A DNA stretch of 64,000 bases from Pyropia yezoensis (Eukaryota; Rhodophyta; Bangiophyceae; Bangiales; Bangiaceae), in the NCBI GenBank assembly GCA_009829735.1, contig CM020620.1, positions 5,138,299-5,202,298 on the forward strand. The letters are read 5' to 3'. Shown piece after piece: positions 31,350-42,289 of the stretch; the stretch's first letter is position 1, and each line of letters opens with the position of its first letter. Both the position numbers and the translations under genes were made by a program. The notes beneath the pieces are model-generated. The model was not told where the DNA came from and did not search any database. It saw nothing but the letters and a program-made list of their open reading frames with translations.

Positions 31350-32013
31350 CCCCGCCGCCAGAGGCCGCCCCTCTGGCGGCGGCCCAGTCTTTATGTAGGG
31401 GGCGGTGCCTATCTACGTGTGGCGCCGCCCCCCCGCCGCCGGCAGCCGCCTGCTGCCGGCGCCATCGTCGGCGTTATGTAGGCGGCGCCTGTGCTCTCTT
31501 GGCGCCGCCCCCCCGCCGCCAGCAGCCCCCTCCTGTCGGCGTCACGGTCTTACGGTTTGGGGCGGCGCCCATCTACGTCTGGGGCCGCTCCCCTGCCGCC
31601 GGCAGCGGCCTGCAGCCGGCGGGGCCGTCTCTCTCTTTTGAGCGGCGCCTGTGTTTGTTGGGCGCCGCCCCCCCGCGGCCAGCAGCCCCCCCCTCTCGGC
31701 GGCACGGTCTTCCTGTTGGGGGCGGCGCCCATACAGGTTTGGCGCCCCCCCCCCCCCGCCGGCAGCCGCCCCCCGTCGGCGGCACGGTCTCTCTCCTTTG
31801 GGCGGCTCCTGGGCTTTTTCGGTCGCCGCGCCCCCGCCGCCAGCAGCCCCCCCCTGTCTGCGGCCCAGTCTTTTTGTGGGGGGCGGTGCCTATCTACGTT
31901 TGGCGCCGCCCCCCTGCCGCCGGCAGCCGCCTGCTGCCGGCGGCATCGTCGGCTTTTTGTGAGCGGCGCCTGTGCTTTCTTGGCGCCGCCCCCCCGCCGC
32001 CAGCAGCCCCCCC
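31350..32013. repeat. 80-bp satellite monomers in 160-bp dimers, left block
   Basis: Units restart at GGCGCCGCCCCCCCGCCGCC-like positions 31501, 31581, 31661 and 31741, exactly 80 bp apart. Two monomer types alternate: one continues into AGCAGCCCCC...ACGGTCTTCCTG, the other into GGCAGCCGCCTGCTGCCGGCGG, giving a 160-bp higher-order unit. Long frames cross the block on both strands, but they are a by-product of composition. Confidence 0.92.
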
Positions 32014-32484
32014 TGTGGCAGTATTAACCCCCTGGTAGGGGGGGGCAACACGTGCCATGCAAGGGGCGGCAGGCCACTAGCCTGATCCGTTCCTCCCCCT
32101 GCATTTGGGTCCATATTCCCTAAGTTTGGGATAGTTAGCTTAGTAGTAAATCCAACTTGGATTTGAGGGTTTTCTGCATTTATCGTCTTGAATTTTCGTG
32201 TGGCCCGGTGGGTAGGTGCTGGGGTGGGAGATTCTGAGTGGCGAGATTCTGAGTGGACCCTGGGGGGATAAGGGGAGGGACAGCGGGGCTTGGCCCTGCG
32301 TCCCCGTCCCGACCAAGAAACTGTTGGACCACACACCATCCTCTTGTTTGTCCGGGGGGGGTTTGCCCCACAACAGGGACAGAGTGTGTGCGACTTGCAC
32401 TTCTTCCGGTTCCCCCGACACGGGAGGCAGCCCTAGCACACCGCCCCAACTTGGGTGCCGTGTGTGCTTGTGGTTTTTGCCACA
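32014..32484 (+). repeat. Family B 5' LTR, 471 bp
   Basis: TGTGGCA...TGCCACA. Differences from the 3' LTR that I can see are in the first 30 bases (two) and near 32213 (one). Confidence 0.96.
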
Positions 32485-32486
32485 TT

Positions 32487-32505
32487 TGGTGGAGCAGCAG
32501 GGGAC
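32487..32505 (+). other. Primer-binding site, family B
   Basis: TGGTGGAGCAGCAGGGGAC starts two bases after the LTR. It is identical over 19 bases to the family A site. Confidence 0.8.
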
Positions 32506-32603
32506 AGAGGTAAACTTTACCTCTGGGTGCACCCGGGTGTAGGGGGCCCTCTGTCTCAGAGGAACGGTGGACTTGGACCGTGTCATACGGATCGTCAGCC
32601 AAC

Positions 32604-34550
32604 ATGGCTAGCTCGGACCCCCCGTCGTCCGGGGAGTACACGGGTGACGCACGTACTTCAGTGCCTTTGAATAGTGGTGAGACACAGGTGGGTTTACCGG
32701 GGGTCGCAGAGGGACTAGAGGTCCCTCAAGCCAGCAGGACTGGAAGTACGGGCGGGCAACAGGCCACCCCGACTCAGTCGGGAGTTCACTCGGGTGACAC
32801 TTCTGATGTGGGTGGGCCGAAGTCTGGCCACCGCGTGGTGTACTCAACGGGAACGTCCCAAGGGGTGAGGACTGTCCCCGCGGGTTCCACTCGGGTTGGA
32901 GCCAACTTTGGCTTGGAGCCGTCGCCAACTAGGCTTTCGGAGGACGGCGGACCTCCGTTGGTCGGCGATGGGCTCGCGCCCATGCCCCCGGTTGAGACCC
33001 CTGAGGAACGTGGTTACCCCTCAGGTGGACTCCCGGAGGCGGACCGAGACTCAACTGGAGTCGTCAATCCACTCCTCGCGGAAACTGTCCGTCGGGAGGC
33101 GACCAATGTGTTGCGGCAGACTTTGCCGGACCTGGTGGTCACGATGACGAATACTATTCTGAATCAGATTGTGGCGAGTTTGCCAGATGGCCTTATTGTC
33201 CAGACCGGACTGGGGCTTTCGAGCCCGCAGGCGCAGGGGGAATCTCTCCTGACGCCTATTCCGGGTCGCCCCGAACAGGGGGGGACCCCTGTGACTCCCA
33301 ACGTGGGAGCCGCACCATTCTCGGTGGGGCGTACGCCCTTCACGGGGGAGTTCCCCTCGGAAACGCCGGCGGCTACACCAAGCTCGCCGTACCAGACTAC
33401 AGGCGCTGAGGGTCAACTTACCCCAGTGCCACAGAGGCTGTTCCCTCAACGTGAGGTGCCGCCCAAGATCCAGGTAGCCAACCCGGTCTACCAGAGGATC
33501 TTTGACTGTGAGACCTACGCCCTCCACAACAAGTCGGTGGCGTATGGTCCTGACCAGGCCCGAGCCATGGGCCGTGCCAAGAAGAATGCACTTCATTCTT
33601 TTGGGCACAAAGCGGAGTGGGACGGAACTCCCCCCCTCCGTGTCTTTGAGTTCCTACGTCGTTTCACAAAAGCCTGTGACGACAATGCCATAAGTGAAGG
33701 CATGGCTTTTTACATGCTACAGGAGTTTACGAAGGGCGACCTACGGACAGAACTTATGTCCGTCATGCCCAGCTCCTCAAGTGGAGGCGCTGGGGAGGTG
33801 ACGTCCTATTTGGAGCTCGTCAACTGGTTGTTGAGAGCCATGGTTGATGAGGCAGCGTTGGCTTCTCAAGTCGAGGAGTTTACGCAAGCCCATCAGGAAG
33901 AGGCGGAGGACGAGTTGTCCTTTGCGGAGCGAGTCCGTAAGCTCAAAAATCTTTGTGGGTTTCTTCATCCACAAGCTGTGGTGAAGAGTCGGTTTGTGGA
34001 GGGACTCCATTGGTCAGTCCGGATGGAGACCCGGGAGCATAACACTGCCCGGGCGACCCTGGCCGAGTTGGCCAGGTTCGCCTATCGCAGAGGCGAGGCC
34101 TACCGCAAGTTGCGGGAGGAACAACGCCAGGAGCGTCAGGCCGAGTTGGCCAAGGAACGTCAGGAGGCGCGCCAGGCCAGAGAGTTGAGAGAGGCACGCC
34201 GAATCCGCAAGGAGAGGGTGGTAGCTGCCGTGGGAACTTCCCAGGGTATCCCTTCGTCTTCCCCAGTTGGGAAGACCCCTCCCGGAACGGACCATCGGTG
34301 TTGGAACTGCAACTCCGATGGTCACTGGGCATATGATTGCCCCAAGTTGAGTAAACGCATCCAACAACTTGTTAGGAATGCGAGTAAAAAGTCGGCTACG
34401 AACGAAGTACGTTCACGCCGCGAGGGTGGGTCTCGACCGGTCGTTGCGGTCGCCACACCCTCGGCGGAGGAGGCGGACACGTCGTCCTTGGACTCGTCGT
34501 CTTCCTCCCCGCCCTCAGATTCGGACGCCAAGTCGGCGGGAAACGAATGA
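32604..34550 (+). CDS. gag: Family B Gag with CCHC zinc knuckle
   Basis: Starts at ATG 32604 (MASSDPPSSGEY), about 100 bp after the primer-binding site; stop TGA 34548-34550; about 648 residues. The N-terminal 250 residues are low complexity. A capsid-like helical core follows (VYQRIFDCETYAL through FAYRRGEAYRKL), then a charged coiled-coil-like stretch of Glu/Arg/Gln (about residues 495-535). A CCHC knuckle (CWNCNSDGHWAYDC, C-2-C-4-H-4-C) sits near residue 566, and the tail is acidic Ser-rich, ending AGNE. The stop overlaps the pol ATG (ATGA). The product forms particles and binds the element RNA, by family knowledge. Confidence 0.9.
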   Translation: MASSDPPSSGEYTGDARTSVPLNSGETQVGLPGVAEGLEVPQASRTGSTGGQQATPTQSGVHSGDTSDVGGPKSGHRVVYSTGTSQGVRTVPAGSTRVGANFGLEPSPTRLSEDGGPPLVGDGLAPMPPVETPEERGYPSGGLPEADRDSTGVVNPLLAETVRREATNVLRQTLPDLVVTMTNTILNQIVASLPDGLIVQTGLGLSSPQAQGESLLTPIPGRPEQGGTPVTPNVGAAPFSVGRTPFTGEFPSETPAATPSSPYQTTGAEGQLTPVPQRLFPQREVPPKIQVANPVYQRIFDCETYALHNKSVAYGPDQARAMGRAKKNALHSFGHKAEWDGTPPLRVFEFLRRFTKACDDNAISEGMAFYMLQEFTKGDLRTELMSVMPSSSSGGAGEVTSYLELVNWLLRAMVDEAALASQVEEFTQAHQEEAEDELSFAERVRKLKNLCGFLHPQAVVKSRFVEGLHWSVRMETREHNTARATLAELARFAYRRGEAYRKLREEQRQERQAELAKERQEARQARELREARRIRKERVVAAVGTSQGIPSSSPVGKTPPGTDHRCWNCNSDGHWAYDCPKLSKRIQQLVRNASKKSATNEVRSRREGGSRPVVAVATPSAEEADTSSLDSSSSSPPSDSDAKSAGNE

Positions 34551-34583
34551 CCGTTGGAGCTGGCCGTCCGAAGCTCACAACGG
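34538..34583 (+). promoter_or_regulatory. -1 frameshift signal: GGGAAAC heptamer plus hairpin (family B)
   Basis: The heptamer G GGA AAC lies at 34538-34544 in gag frame. A 6-nt spacer follows (34545-34550), then a hairpin: CCGTTG+GAGCT (34551-34561) pairs with AGCTC+CAACGG (34572-34583), leaving one bulged A at 34577 and a 10-nt loop. The pol frame is -1. Heptamer, spacer length and stem match the standard architecture of retroviral frameshift signals. Confidence 0.82.
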
Positions 34584-37500
34584 CAGCCTCGGCCAAGTGG
34601 GCCAGGAGGACGAACCAACCGTGCCGGATACTGCGGCGACCTAAGGGAGTCCGCCCACCTCGGGTAGGACTCCCCAAGAACGTAAACCCACGTCGGGTCA
34701 TCGCGGTGCTGACGGGTGAGAACTTCCAGGTGGCTGGACGGGTGCAACTTGCCCCCGGCCGTGCATGCTGTACCCGTATCGTACTTGATACCGGGTCAGG
34801 AGCCTCCTTGATACGCAAGTCGCTATTACCAAAGGAGGTGAAGCTCCAACGCTGGAGGTCCAAAGCTGACCATATGATTGACATCAATGGTGGGGTACTT
34901 CCCATCGTTGGTGCCGTGACCCTACCAACTAGGTTGGGGGCCCATGAGGTCGACGTGACCTATGGCGTAGTTGAGAATATATCGGTATCCCTGCTTCTGG
35001 GTACCCCTCATGTTGTTACACAAGTGCCTTTGATTTGTGGCCCTGAGTACTGGGTCAAGTTGATGAATGGGGAGACTATCCCCATCCTTGGTAAGGGAAA
35101 GTCTGTGGCTCCTGTGACAGTCTCACAGTCGAAGCCTGTTTGTTCGGTGAGGGAAGGGTTTACTGCTACCCTGCGTTTAGCCCGCAAAGTCATGTTGCCC
35201 CCCAACTCGGTGGCGCACGTTGATGTTGTAACTGATTTTACGGGGAACGGGTTGGTGCACCCTCACCCCCGTCTTGCTCGCAAGCACCAAGTGCATGTTG
35301 CCCTTGGCACGATGGACTCCAAAGCCGGAGTCCCGTGGAGTATCCAGGTAATGAGCCTGAGCCCGACGCCCAAGTACTTCAAGTCGGGAGCCAAGTTCGG
35401 CTATATCGACCAACACGAGGGACCGGTAGTAGCGGTCACCCTCAACGCGGGCGCAAGTAGCGACCCGAAGTCCGGAAAGGAGAAGCATCAAGCCAAGTCG
35501 GCCGCCTCTCCTCGACCCCATGTGAACATGGAGGGTGTCCCCCCCAGGTTGAGGGTTCAAGTTGAACGCCTCTTGGACCAATATCACAAGTTGTGGGATG
35601 GTCAATTGGGACTCATGAGAGCCACCCAACACCGGATCGAGTTGAAGCCCGGTGCACCCCCTATACGCCAACAACCGTATAGGGGAGGACCTCGTTCAAG
35701 GGCCCTCGTTAAGGAGCAAGTTGCTCGCATGGAGGCCCTCGATGTGATCGAGGCCAGCAACGCCGAGTGGGCGAGTCCGGTGGTTATCGTCCCCAAAGTT
35801 GATGGGACCCCCCGGTTTTGTATCGACTACCGTAAGCTCAACGAGAGCACGGTGAAGGACAGTTATCCCCTACCTAGGATGGATGACTGTCTGGACTCTC
35901 TGGGGGAGGCAAACGTGTTCTCTACCCTGGACTGTAACGCGGGGTACTGGCAAATTACCATTGCCCCGGAGGACAGGCACAAAACTACCTTTACCTGTCA
36001 CTGTGGTACCTACCAGTGCAAGCGTCTACCGTTTGGTCTGTGTAACGCGCCGGCAACTTTCCAGCGCGCTATGGACATGATTCTGGCCGGAGTACGGTGG
36101 CAGATCTGTTTTGTGTACCTAGACGATATCATTGTGTTCTCCCGAAGTCCGGAGGAACACATTGGCCATCTTGGCCAGGTGTTCAAGCTACTTGCTGACG
36201 CCGGTGTGTCACTGAAGGCGAGTAAGTGCCACCTCTTCACTCAAGAGGTGGAGTACTTGGGACATGTTGTCCGTCCGGGGCGACTCAGTGTTAACGAGAA
36301 GAACTTGAGGGCCATTCGTAAGGCTCAGTACCCCCGGACCCAAACCCAGATGAGGAGCTTCCTCGGGATGTGTAACGTGTACCGACGTTTCACCAAGGGC
36401 TTCGCCAAGGTGGCGAAGCCGTTGAATGAGCTAGTGAGCTCAACGCTACCGAAGAACCTGCCTCCCCCAAGTCGGGTGGAGCAGGAATCCTTTGAGACTC
36501 TTCGGGACCTTCTGCTGAAGCCCCCCATCTTGGCTATTCCCAGGTTGGGAGGCCACTACATCCTGGATGTGGAAGCTAGCTACGACCAACTTGGTTGTGT
36601 GTTGCTTCAGCAGCAGCCGGACAAGGAGTACTTGCCGGTGGGATACTTCAGCAAGGGGCTGAACTCGGCCGAGAAGAACTACGGAGTCACCGAGTCGGAA
36701 GGACTCGCAGTGGTGTGAGCGGTGACGTCACTTCGTCCCTACCTGGAGGGTGAGAAGTTCCTCATCCGCTGTGACCACCGCGCGTTGCAGTTCATCTTCA
36801 AGACGGACTGTACGAACACTCGTCTCAACCGGTGGAGGGTGCGACTGGCACCCTTCAACTTTGACATTGAGTACCGACCTGGCAGGCAACATGCCCTTGC
36901 CGACGGCCTCTCTCGGGTACCTACCGAGGGGCTGGACACTAACCCAGTCGATGAGGACATCCCCATCGTGGGGGTAGTCACGCGCTCGGGTCAGGCGTTG
37001 AACCCCGAGGCGCCAGGGAACAAGAAGTACTTGCCCCTGTCCCTGGACGAGGTGGTGAAGGCCCAGACCGAGGATCCCTTCTGCAAGTCGCAGAGGGATA
37101 TACTGGATACAGTGGTAGAGACGCGTTTCTTTCTGGGAGACGACGGCCTCCTCATGAGGAGGGGGGTATTCCAGGGGACCGAACAACTTGTCGTCCCCGC
37201 ATCCCTCAAGGACAGTATCCTTGAGAGGGAGCACAACGCTCCCACGGGTGGACACCTGGGGTCGAGTAAACTGTACCAGACCCTGAGGACCAGGTACTAC
37301 TGGCCGTCCATGGTGGTGGACATCTACAGTTGGGTGGCTGCCTGCACAAGTTGTGCACAGAACCGTCTGATGGAACGGCGGCCTAGTACGGCTATGTTAT
37401 TGTTCCCGGCCAAGGAGCCCTTCGCCGCGTTGGCGATGGACATCCTTGGGCCACTGCCAGTGACCGAGGAGGGCAACCAGTACCTCCTGGTCATCTGTGA

Positions 37501-38530
37501 CCGCTTCACGAAACTTACGCGAGCGATCCCACTGGCAGAGATCACGGCCGTGTCGGTCGTGTCAGCCTCCCTAGATCACTGGGTTGCCGCGTATGGCATC
37601 CCAGATAGTACACTATCGGACAATGGACCGCAATTTGCGTCTGTACTGTTTCAGGGAGTGCTGGATATGTTGGGGGTTCAGGCAAACTATGCCACCCCCT
37701 ACCACCCACAAACTAATGGGCGGGTGGAGCGCTTCAACAAAACTATTGTTAGGCAGCTGCGCCACTATGTGAGTGAGGACGTGAAGACGTGGGACCAATA
37801 CATTTCTATCCTTACTACTGCCTACAATTCGCAGGTTCACTCATCTACAGGGGAAGTACCCCTCGCTTTTGTGACCCCCCGTCGTGTGCGGTCTATTGCC
37901 GTGCGGCGGTCGCTCCCAACTAGGGAGGATGGTGGCAGTACGCCTACTCCTACTGAGAGTAAGGCGGAGTTCGCTGCTAGGCTTGAAAACCTCATCCCTA
38001 AAGTCAGGGCTGAGATGGACAAAGCACAAAAGCGCTACAAGCGTACCTTTGACAAAAAGGTGCGCAATGCTAAGCACGTCCCCGAGCAGGGTGACTGGGT
38101 GCTGGTACACTCGCACACCCCAACTGGGGGTAAGCTGGTATTCCAGACGAAGGGACCGTACCAGGTCCTTCGTACTGATGGGCGGCGCTTCACCATCGAA
38201 AGTGACGATGGGGTCCGCACAGTGAACGGACAGGACGTGGTCAAAGTTGCACCACCGCCTGCAGGCGACCCAGCTTGGGCGCGTGCGTTGGAATCGTGGC
38301 GCCTCCCCTCACTGCCTGCGGCCAAACAGGGCCCACAGGAGTACGTGTTCGATAAGTTCATCGACCACGGATGGGATGAAGACACTGACCGCCTCATGTT
38401 GAGGGTGCGTTGGTTTGGCTACAAAGCCAAGGATGATACGTGGGAGTATGTGGAGGACCTTCCCGCTGAGAAGGTCCGGGCGTACTGTGCCCGGAATGAG
38501 ATAGACCCTAGCAGCCCTCCCTCAACGTGA
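34547..38530 (+). pseudogene. pol: Family B pol with in-frame stop in RNase H
   Basis: Protease VLDTGSGASLIRK is at about residue 78 from the 34547 ATG, and RT with YLDD at 524. RNase H begins ILDVEASYDQLG, where the first catalytic Asp region reads DVEA against DVDA in the other copy. TGA at 36716-36718 then replaces a Trp codon present at 15998-16000. The same frame continues from 36722 through integrase (HHCC, DDE) and chromodomain to 38530. The break is one substitution, not an indel. The ATG at 34547 may never be used as a start; frameshift fusion to gag is more likely. Confidence 0.92.
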
Positions 38531-38641
38531 GGGAAGGCCGAGCAACTGTGCCAAGAGAGTGCTTCAAGTCGAAGTGGTACGCAGAGTGGCTTTTAACTAC
38601 AGCCCTAACCCTCACACTCTCACAACAGAGGCAGCTGCCAA

Positions 38642-40524
38642 CTAGGCACGCATGCTAGACTCTCCCACTCCACGGCCCTCGCCCTCACGTGGAGGCGAGC
38701 GGCGAGACCCACGCCGATAACGGTCTCCACTCGTTGGAGGGGGCGGCGGCTCCAAGTCGGAACCGTCGCGCCCCTCACGGTCGCGCAAGTGGCGCCGACC
38801 GTGGCCACTCTTCTGCCTGGTCTTACGCGCAAGTTTGCGACGCAGACGCTGGACAGACTCCGTCTCCGACGGGGTAGAGGACTCCGAAACGGAGTAAGAC
38901 AACTCGTCTTCCGATACGGAGGGAGAGCGCCGCGAGTGTCGGCGACGACGGCGAGGAGGCGAGTATGCCCGGCTCGCGCGACGTTTGCCACGCCCAAGTG
39001 GGGCTGGCTGGGGCATAATAGCCCCAATGCGAGCCAACTCGGCTGTCATAAACTCCGCCACCGACTCGCAACTCGCGGTCGCCACTGCAGTACGAACGCG
39101 CTCCTCAAGTTGAGGAGTCTCGGAACTCTGTAGGGTTGCGGTCGACGCGGCCAACCAGGAAATGGTGCGCACCAACGTGGTGATCATCATCTCTGAGGTT
39201 AGAGGCGTGGGCGGCAACACCAACTTGGGGTATACCGTCAGGAGGGTGGCCCCCAAGTTGGGGGACACCGCGGTGGAAGACTCCACGGCCACGTTGATCG
39301 GGATGTTCCCGTGAGGTTGGAAAGGAACAGGAGGAAGCGGAGAGGCCCGTCGAGGTGGCGGTACCCGGGTGTAACTGCGACCCCGACTTGGGGCCCCCGC
39401 AGTGGGTTGAGTCATATGGTCATCATAGGACGGCACGGCCATAACTATGGGCTTGTCCGGGGGTGGCGCAGTGTGGCGATCCACCCCCGGGGCATACGGG
39501 TAGTTCCCGATGCCCAACCCCTCTCGTAGGACCACACGGCCGTCGTGAAGTTCACGAGCGACCCACACGAACTGGCGAAGTGCGCCATCGTCCTTGGGCC
39601 CACGAGTGGGGCGGCGCAACTTGTGCTCAATGCTCTCCCACTCGATAAACTTATGGAGCCGGAGCATCTCCTCAAGTAGAGTGAGTTGTCCTGATGAGCA
39701 CCCCTCAGCAACTAGCTGAGGGGTGAGCTGTTCCAAACCTTGGATGAGCCGGAGGGGGAGATGCCAGAGCATCCCCCGCCGCTGAACACAGGACACCCAG
39801 GTCGACATGACCTCGAGGAGCCGAAGTGGTCAAACAACCGTGGCAACAACGCCGGGAACCCGTAGGGGACCTCAACTTGAGGCCACCACTCGGGCTTCTT
39901 CGGATAGTACTGCTCCTTACTGGCAGCAGACTGTTGAGGAAACTCAAGTTGAGCCGAGGTCACCAAGTAGGGACCTCGCCGGAAGTCTTTCTCCATCCGC
40001 ACATCAAAGTGATAAGTGTGCGGATCGGCCTCGTGGAGGTACGGTGGGCGAGTTGCCACGGCGTCCCACGTGAAGGTCGGCAAGTCGCCGGGACCCGGGA
40101 TAGTTCCCCCGCGGTCCACCATGGCCTTGGCCCGCTGAACGTCCTCAACCTCCTCATCGTCCAGGAAGGCAAACTGGTCCGTCCTGAAGCCGGCAGGGAA
40201 CCCGACCCTACGGGGATACTTCTCCCGTATGCGGTCCCATACCCGGCCCATCGCTGCGCCAAGTCGGCCACAGCGAAGAACAGTCAGCCCCTCCTCATAG
40301 AGAGGCCAAGCGGGGTAAAACCACCGCCCCAAGGCCTCACGCGGGACAACTTGTCCCGCCCCCGGGGGAGACCCCGGGGTCAACCCAAAGCCGGGTGACG
40401 CGGGAGTCCCATCCCCCGGAGCGATCGCGGAGCCCCCGCCGGAAGTCCCGGCGGGTGCTGCACCGTAGGAGGTGTCCTCCATGCGCTCGTCAAGAGAGTC
40501 CGTCTCCACTCCCGGAGTCGCCAT
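38642..40524 (-). pseudogene. Family B antisense ORF with 61-bp deletion
   Basis: Starts at ATG 40524-40522 as in the intact version (19878). At about 39822-39828 a 61-bp segment present at 19117-19178 is missing. It is bounded by the hexamer GGAGCC in the intact copy, so slippage or microhomology repair is likely. The frame shifts within the core at HFGSV. The C-terminal frame (from MSTWVSCVQRRG to the RS-rich tail) is intact downstream. Confidence 0.85.
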
Positions 40525-40850
40525 GGCTCTCCCCAAGTTGGGGAGAGACGCTCTGGCTATCGCAGCACGAGACCCGCCTCGAGTTGAGGGGGACTCGGAT
40601 CGTGGGTATACGGGTGGCCTTCCCAGCGTGGGGCGGCCCAGTGGAAGGTGAAGGGGAGGTGGTGGTGATGGTGAAGTGTGAACTGAGGAGAGCTAGCTGC
40701 CGAGTGGGCAAGCTTGAGGAGAGGGGCGGTCAACGTGACCGCCGCCACATCCGCGTTACGTACTCAAGGGGGGGACAGCAAGTCGCGCCCCCAACGCCGA
40801 GACGTGCGCTTACGCACCCCCTCACAGGGCCGACCGGGTCGGTCGGAACT

Positions 40851-40863
40851 GAGGAGAGGGGAG
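40851..40863 (+). other. Polypurine tract, family B
   Basis: GAGGAGAGGGGAG directly before the 3' LTR, identical to 20204-20216. Confidence 0.75.
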
Positions 40864-41334
40864 TGTGGCAGTATTGACCCCCAGGTAGGGGGGGGCAACA
40901 CGTGCCATGCAAGGGGCGGCAGGCCACTAGCCTGATCCGTTCCTCCCCCTGCATTTGGGTCCATATTCCCTAAGTTTGGGATAGTTAGCTTAGTAGTAAA
41001 TCCAACTTGGATTTGAGGGTTTTCTGCATTTATCGTCTTGAATTTTCGTGTGGCCCGGTGGGCAGGTGCTGGGGTGGGAGATTCTGAGTGGCGAGATTCT
41101 GAGTGGACCCTGGGGGGATAAGGGGAGGGACAGCGGGGCTTGGCCCTGCGTCCCCGTCCCGACCAAGAAACTGTTGGACCACACACCATCCTCTTGTTTG
41201 TCCGGGGGGGGTTTGCCCCACAACAGGGACAGAGTGTGTGCGACTTGCACTTCTTCCGGTTCCCCCGACACGGGAGGCAGCCCTAGCACACCGCCCCAAC
41301 TTGGGTGCCGTGTGTGCTTGTGGTTTTTGCCACA
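40864..41334 (+). repeat. Family B 3' LTR, 471 bp
   Basis: TGTGGCA...TGCCACA, followed by a C-run containing the right target duplication and then satellite DNA. Confidence 0.96.
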
Positions 41335-42288
41335 CCCCCCTGTCGGCGGCACGGTATTCCTGTGGGGGGCGGCGCCAATCTACGTTGAGCGCCGCCCCCC
41401 CGCCGCCGGCAGCCGCCTGCTGCCAGCGGCGCCGTCTTCCTCTTTTGAGCGGCGCCTGTGTTTTTTGGGCGCCGCCCCCCCGCCGCCGGCGGCCGCCTGC
41501 AGCCGGCGGCATCGTTTGCCTTTTTTGGGCGGCGCCCGTGTTTTTTGGGCGCCGCTTCCCCGCCGCCGGCTGTCCCCTCCTGTCGGCGGCACGGGCTGTC
41601 TCTCGGATGCGGCGCCCATCTACGTTTGGCGCCGCCCCCCCGCCGTCGGCACCCGCCTGCTGCCGGCGGTGTCGTCTCTCTCTTTTGGGCGGCGCCTGTG
41701 CTTTCTGGGCGCCGCCCCCCCGCCGCCAGAAGCCTACCCCTGTCGGCGGCACGGTCTTCCTGTAAGGGACGGTGCCCATCTACGCTTGGCGCCGCCCCCC
41801 CGCCGCCGGCAGCCGCCTGCTGCCGGCGGCACCGTTTGCGTTTTTCGGTCGGCGCCTGTATTTTTTGGGCGCCGCCCCACCGCCGCGAGCAGCCCGCCCC
41901 TGTCGGCGGCACGGTCCTCCTGTGAGGAACGGCGCCAATCTACGTTGAGCGCCGCCCCCCCGCCGCCGGCAGCCGCCTGCTGCCAGCGGCGCCGTCTCCC
42001 TCTTTTCGGCGGCTCCTGGGCTTTTTGGGCGCCGCCCCCTCGCCGCCAGCAGCCCCCTTCTGTCGGTGGCACGGTCTTCCTGTTGGGGGCGGCGACCATC
42101 CAGGTTTGGCGGCGCCCCCCCGCCGCCGGCAGCCGCCTGCTGCCGGCAGCGCCGTCTCTCTCTTTTGGGCGGCGCCTTTTTTTGGCGCCGCTCCCCCGCC
42201 GCCGGCAGCCCCTTCCTGTTGGTGGCGCGGTCTTCCTGTGGGGGGCGGTGCCCATCTACGCTTGGCGCCGCCCCCCCGCGACCGCTAG
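41335..42288. repeat. 80-bp satellite monomers, right block
   Basis: The continuation of the array at 31350-32013. Restarts at GCGCCGC occur at 41389, 41469, 41549 and 41629, exactly 80 bp apart, with the same two alternating monomer types. About 12 monomers are present. Confidence 0.92.
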
Positions 42289-42289
42289 C

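Larger units (their letters stand above)
32014..41334 (+). mobile_element. Family B chromovirus, complete copy (9.3 kb)
   Basis: A full element with two 471-bp LTRs that differ at about three visible positions, so the insertion is recent. Order: LTR, primer-binding site, gag, frameshift site, protease-RT-RNase H-integrase-chromodomain, convergent antisense ORF, polypurine tract, LTR. It sits inside the 80-bp satellite. Removing one 5-bp CCCCC target copy makes the interrupted monomer exactly 31+49=80 bp. It is defective as read, with a nonsense codon in RNase H and a 61-bp deletion in the antisense ORF. Confidence 0.96.

Noticed and set aside
31405..32038. Three overlapping plus-strand frames through the satellite
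   Set aside because: They encode only the 80-bp repeat in three phases. They are tandem DNA, not genes.
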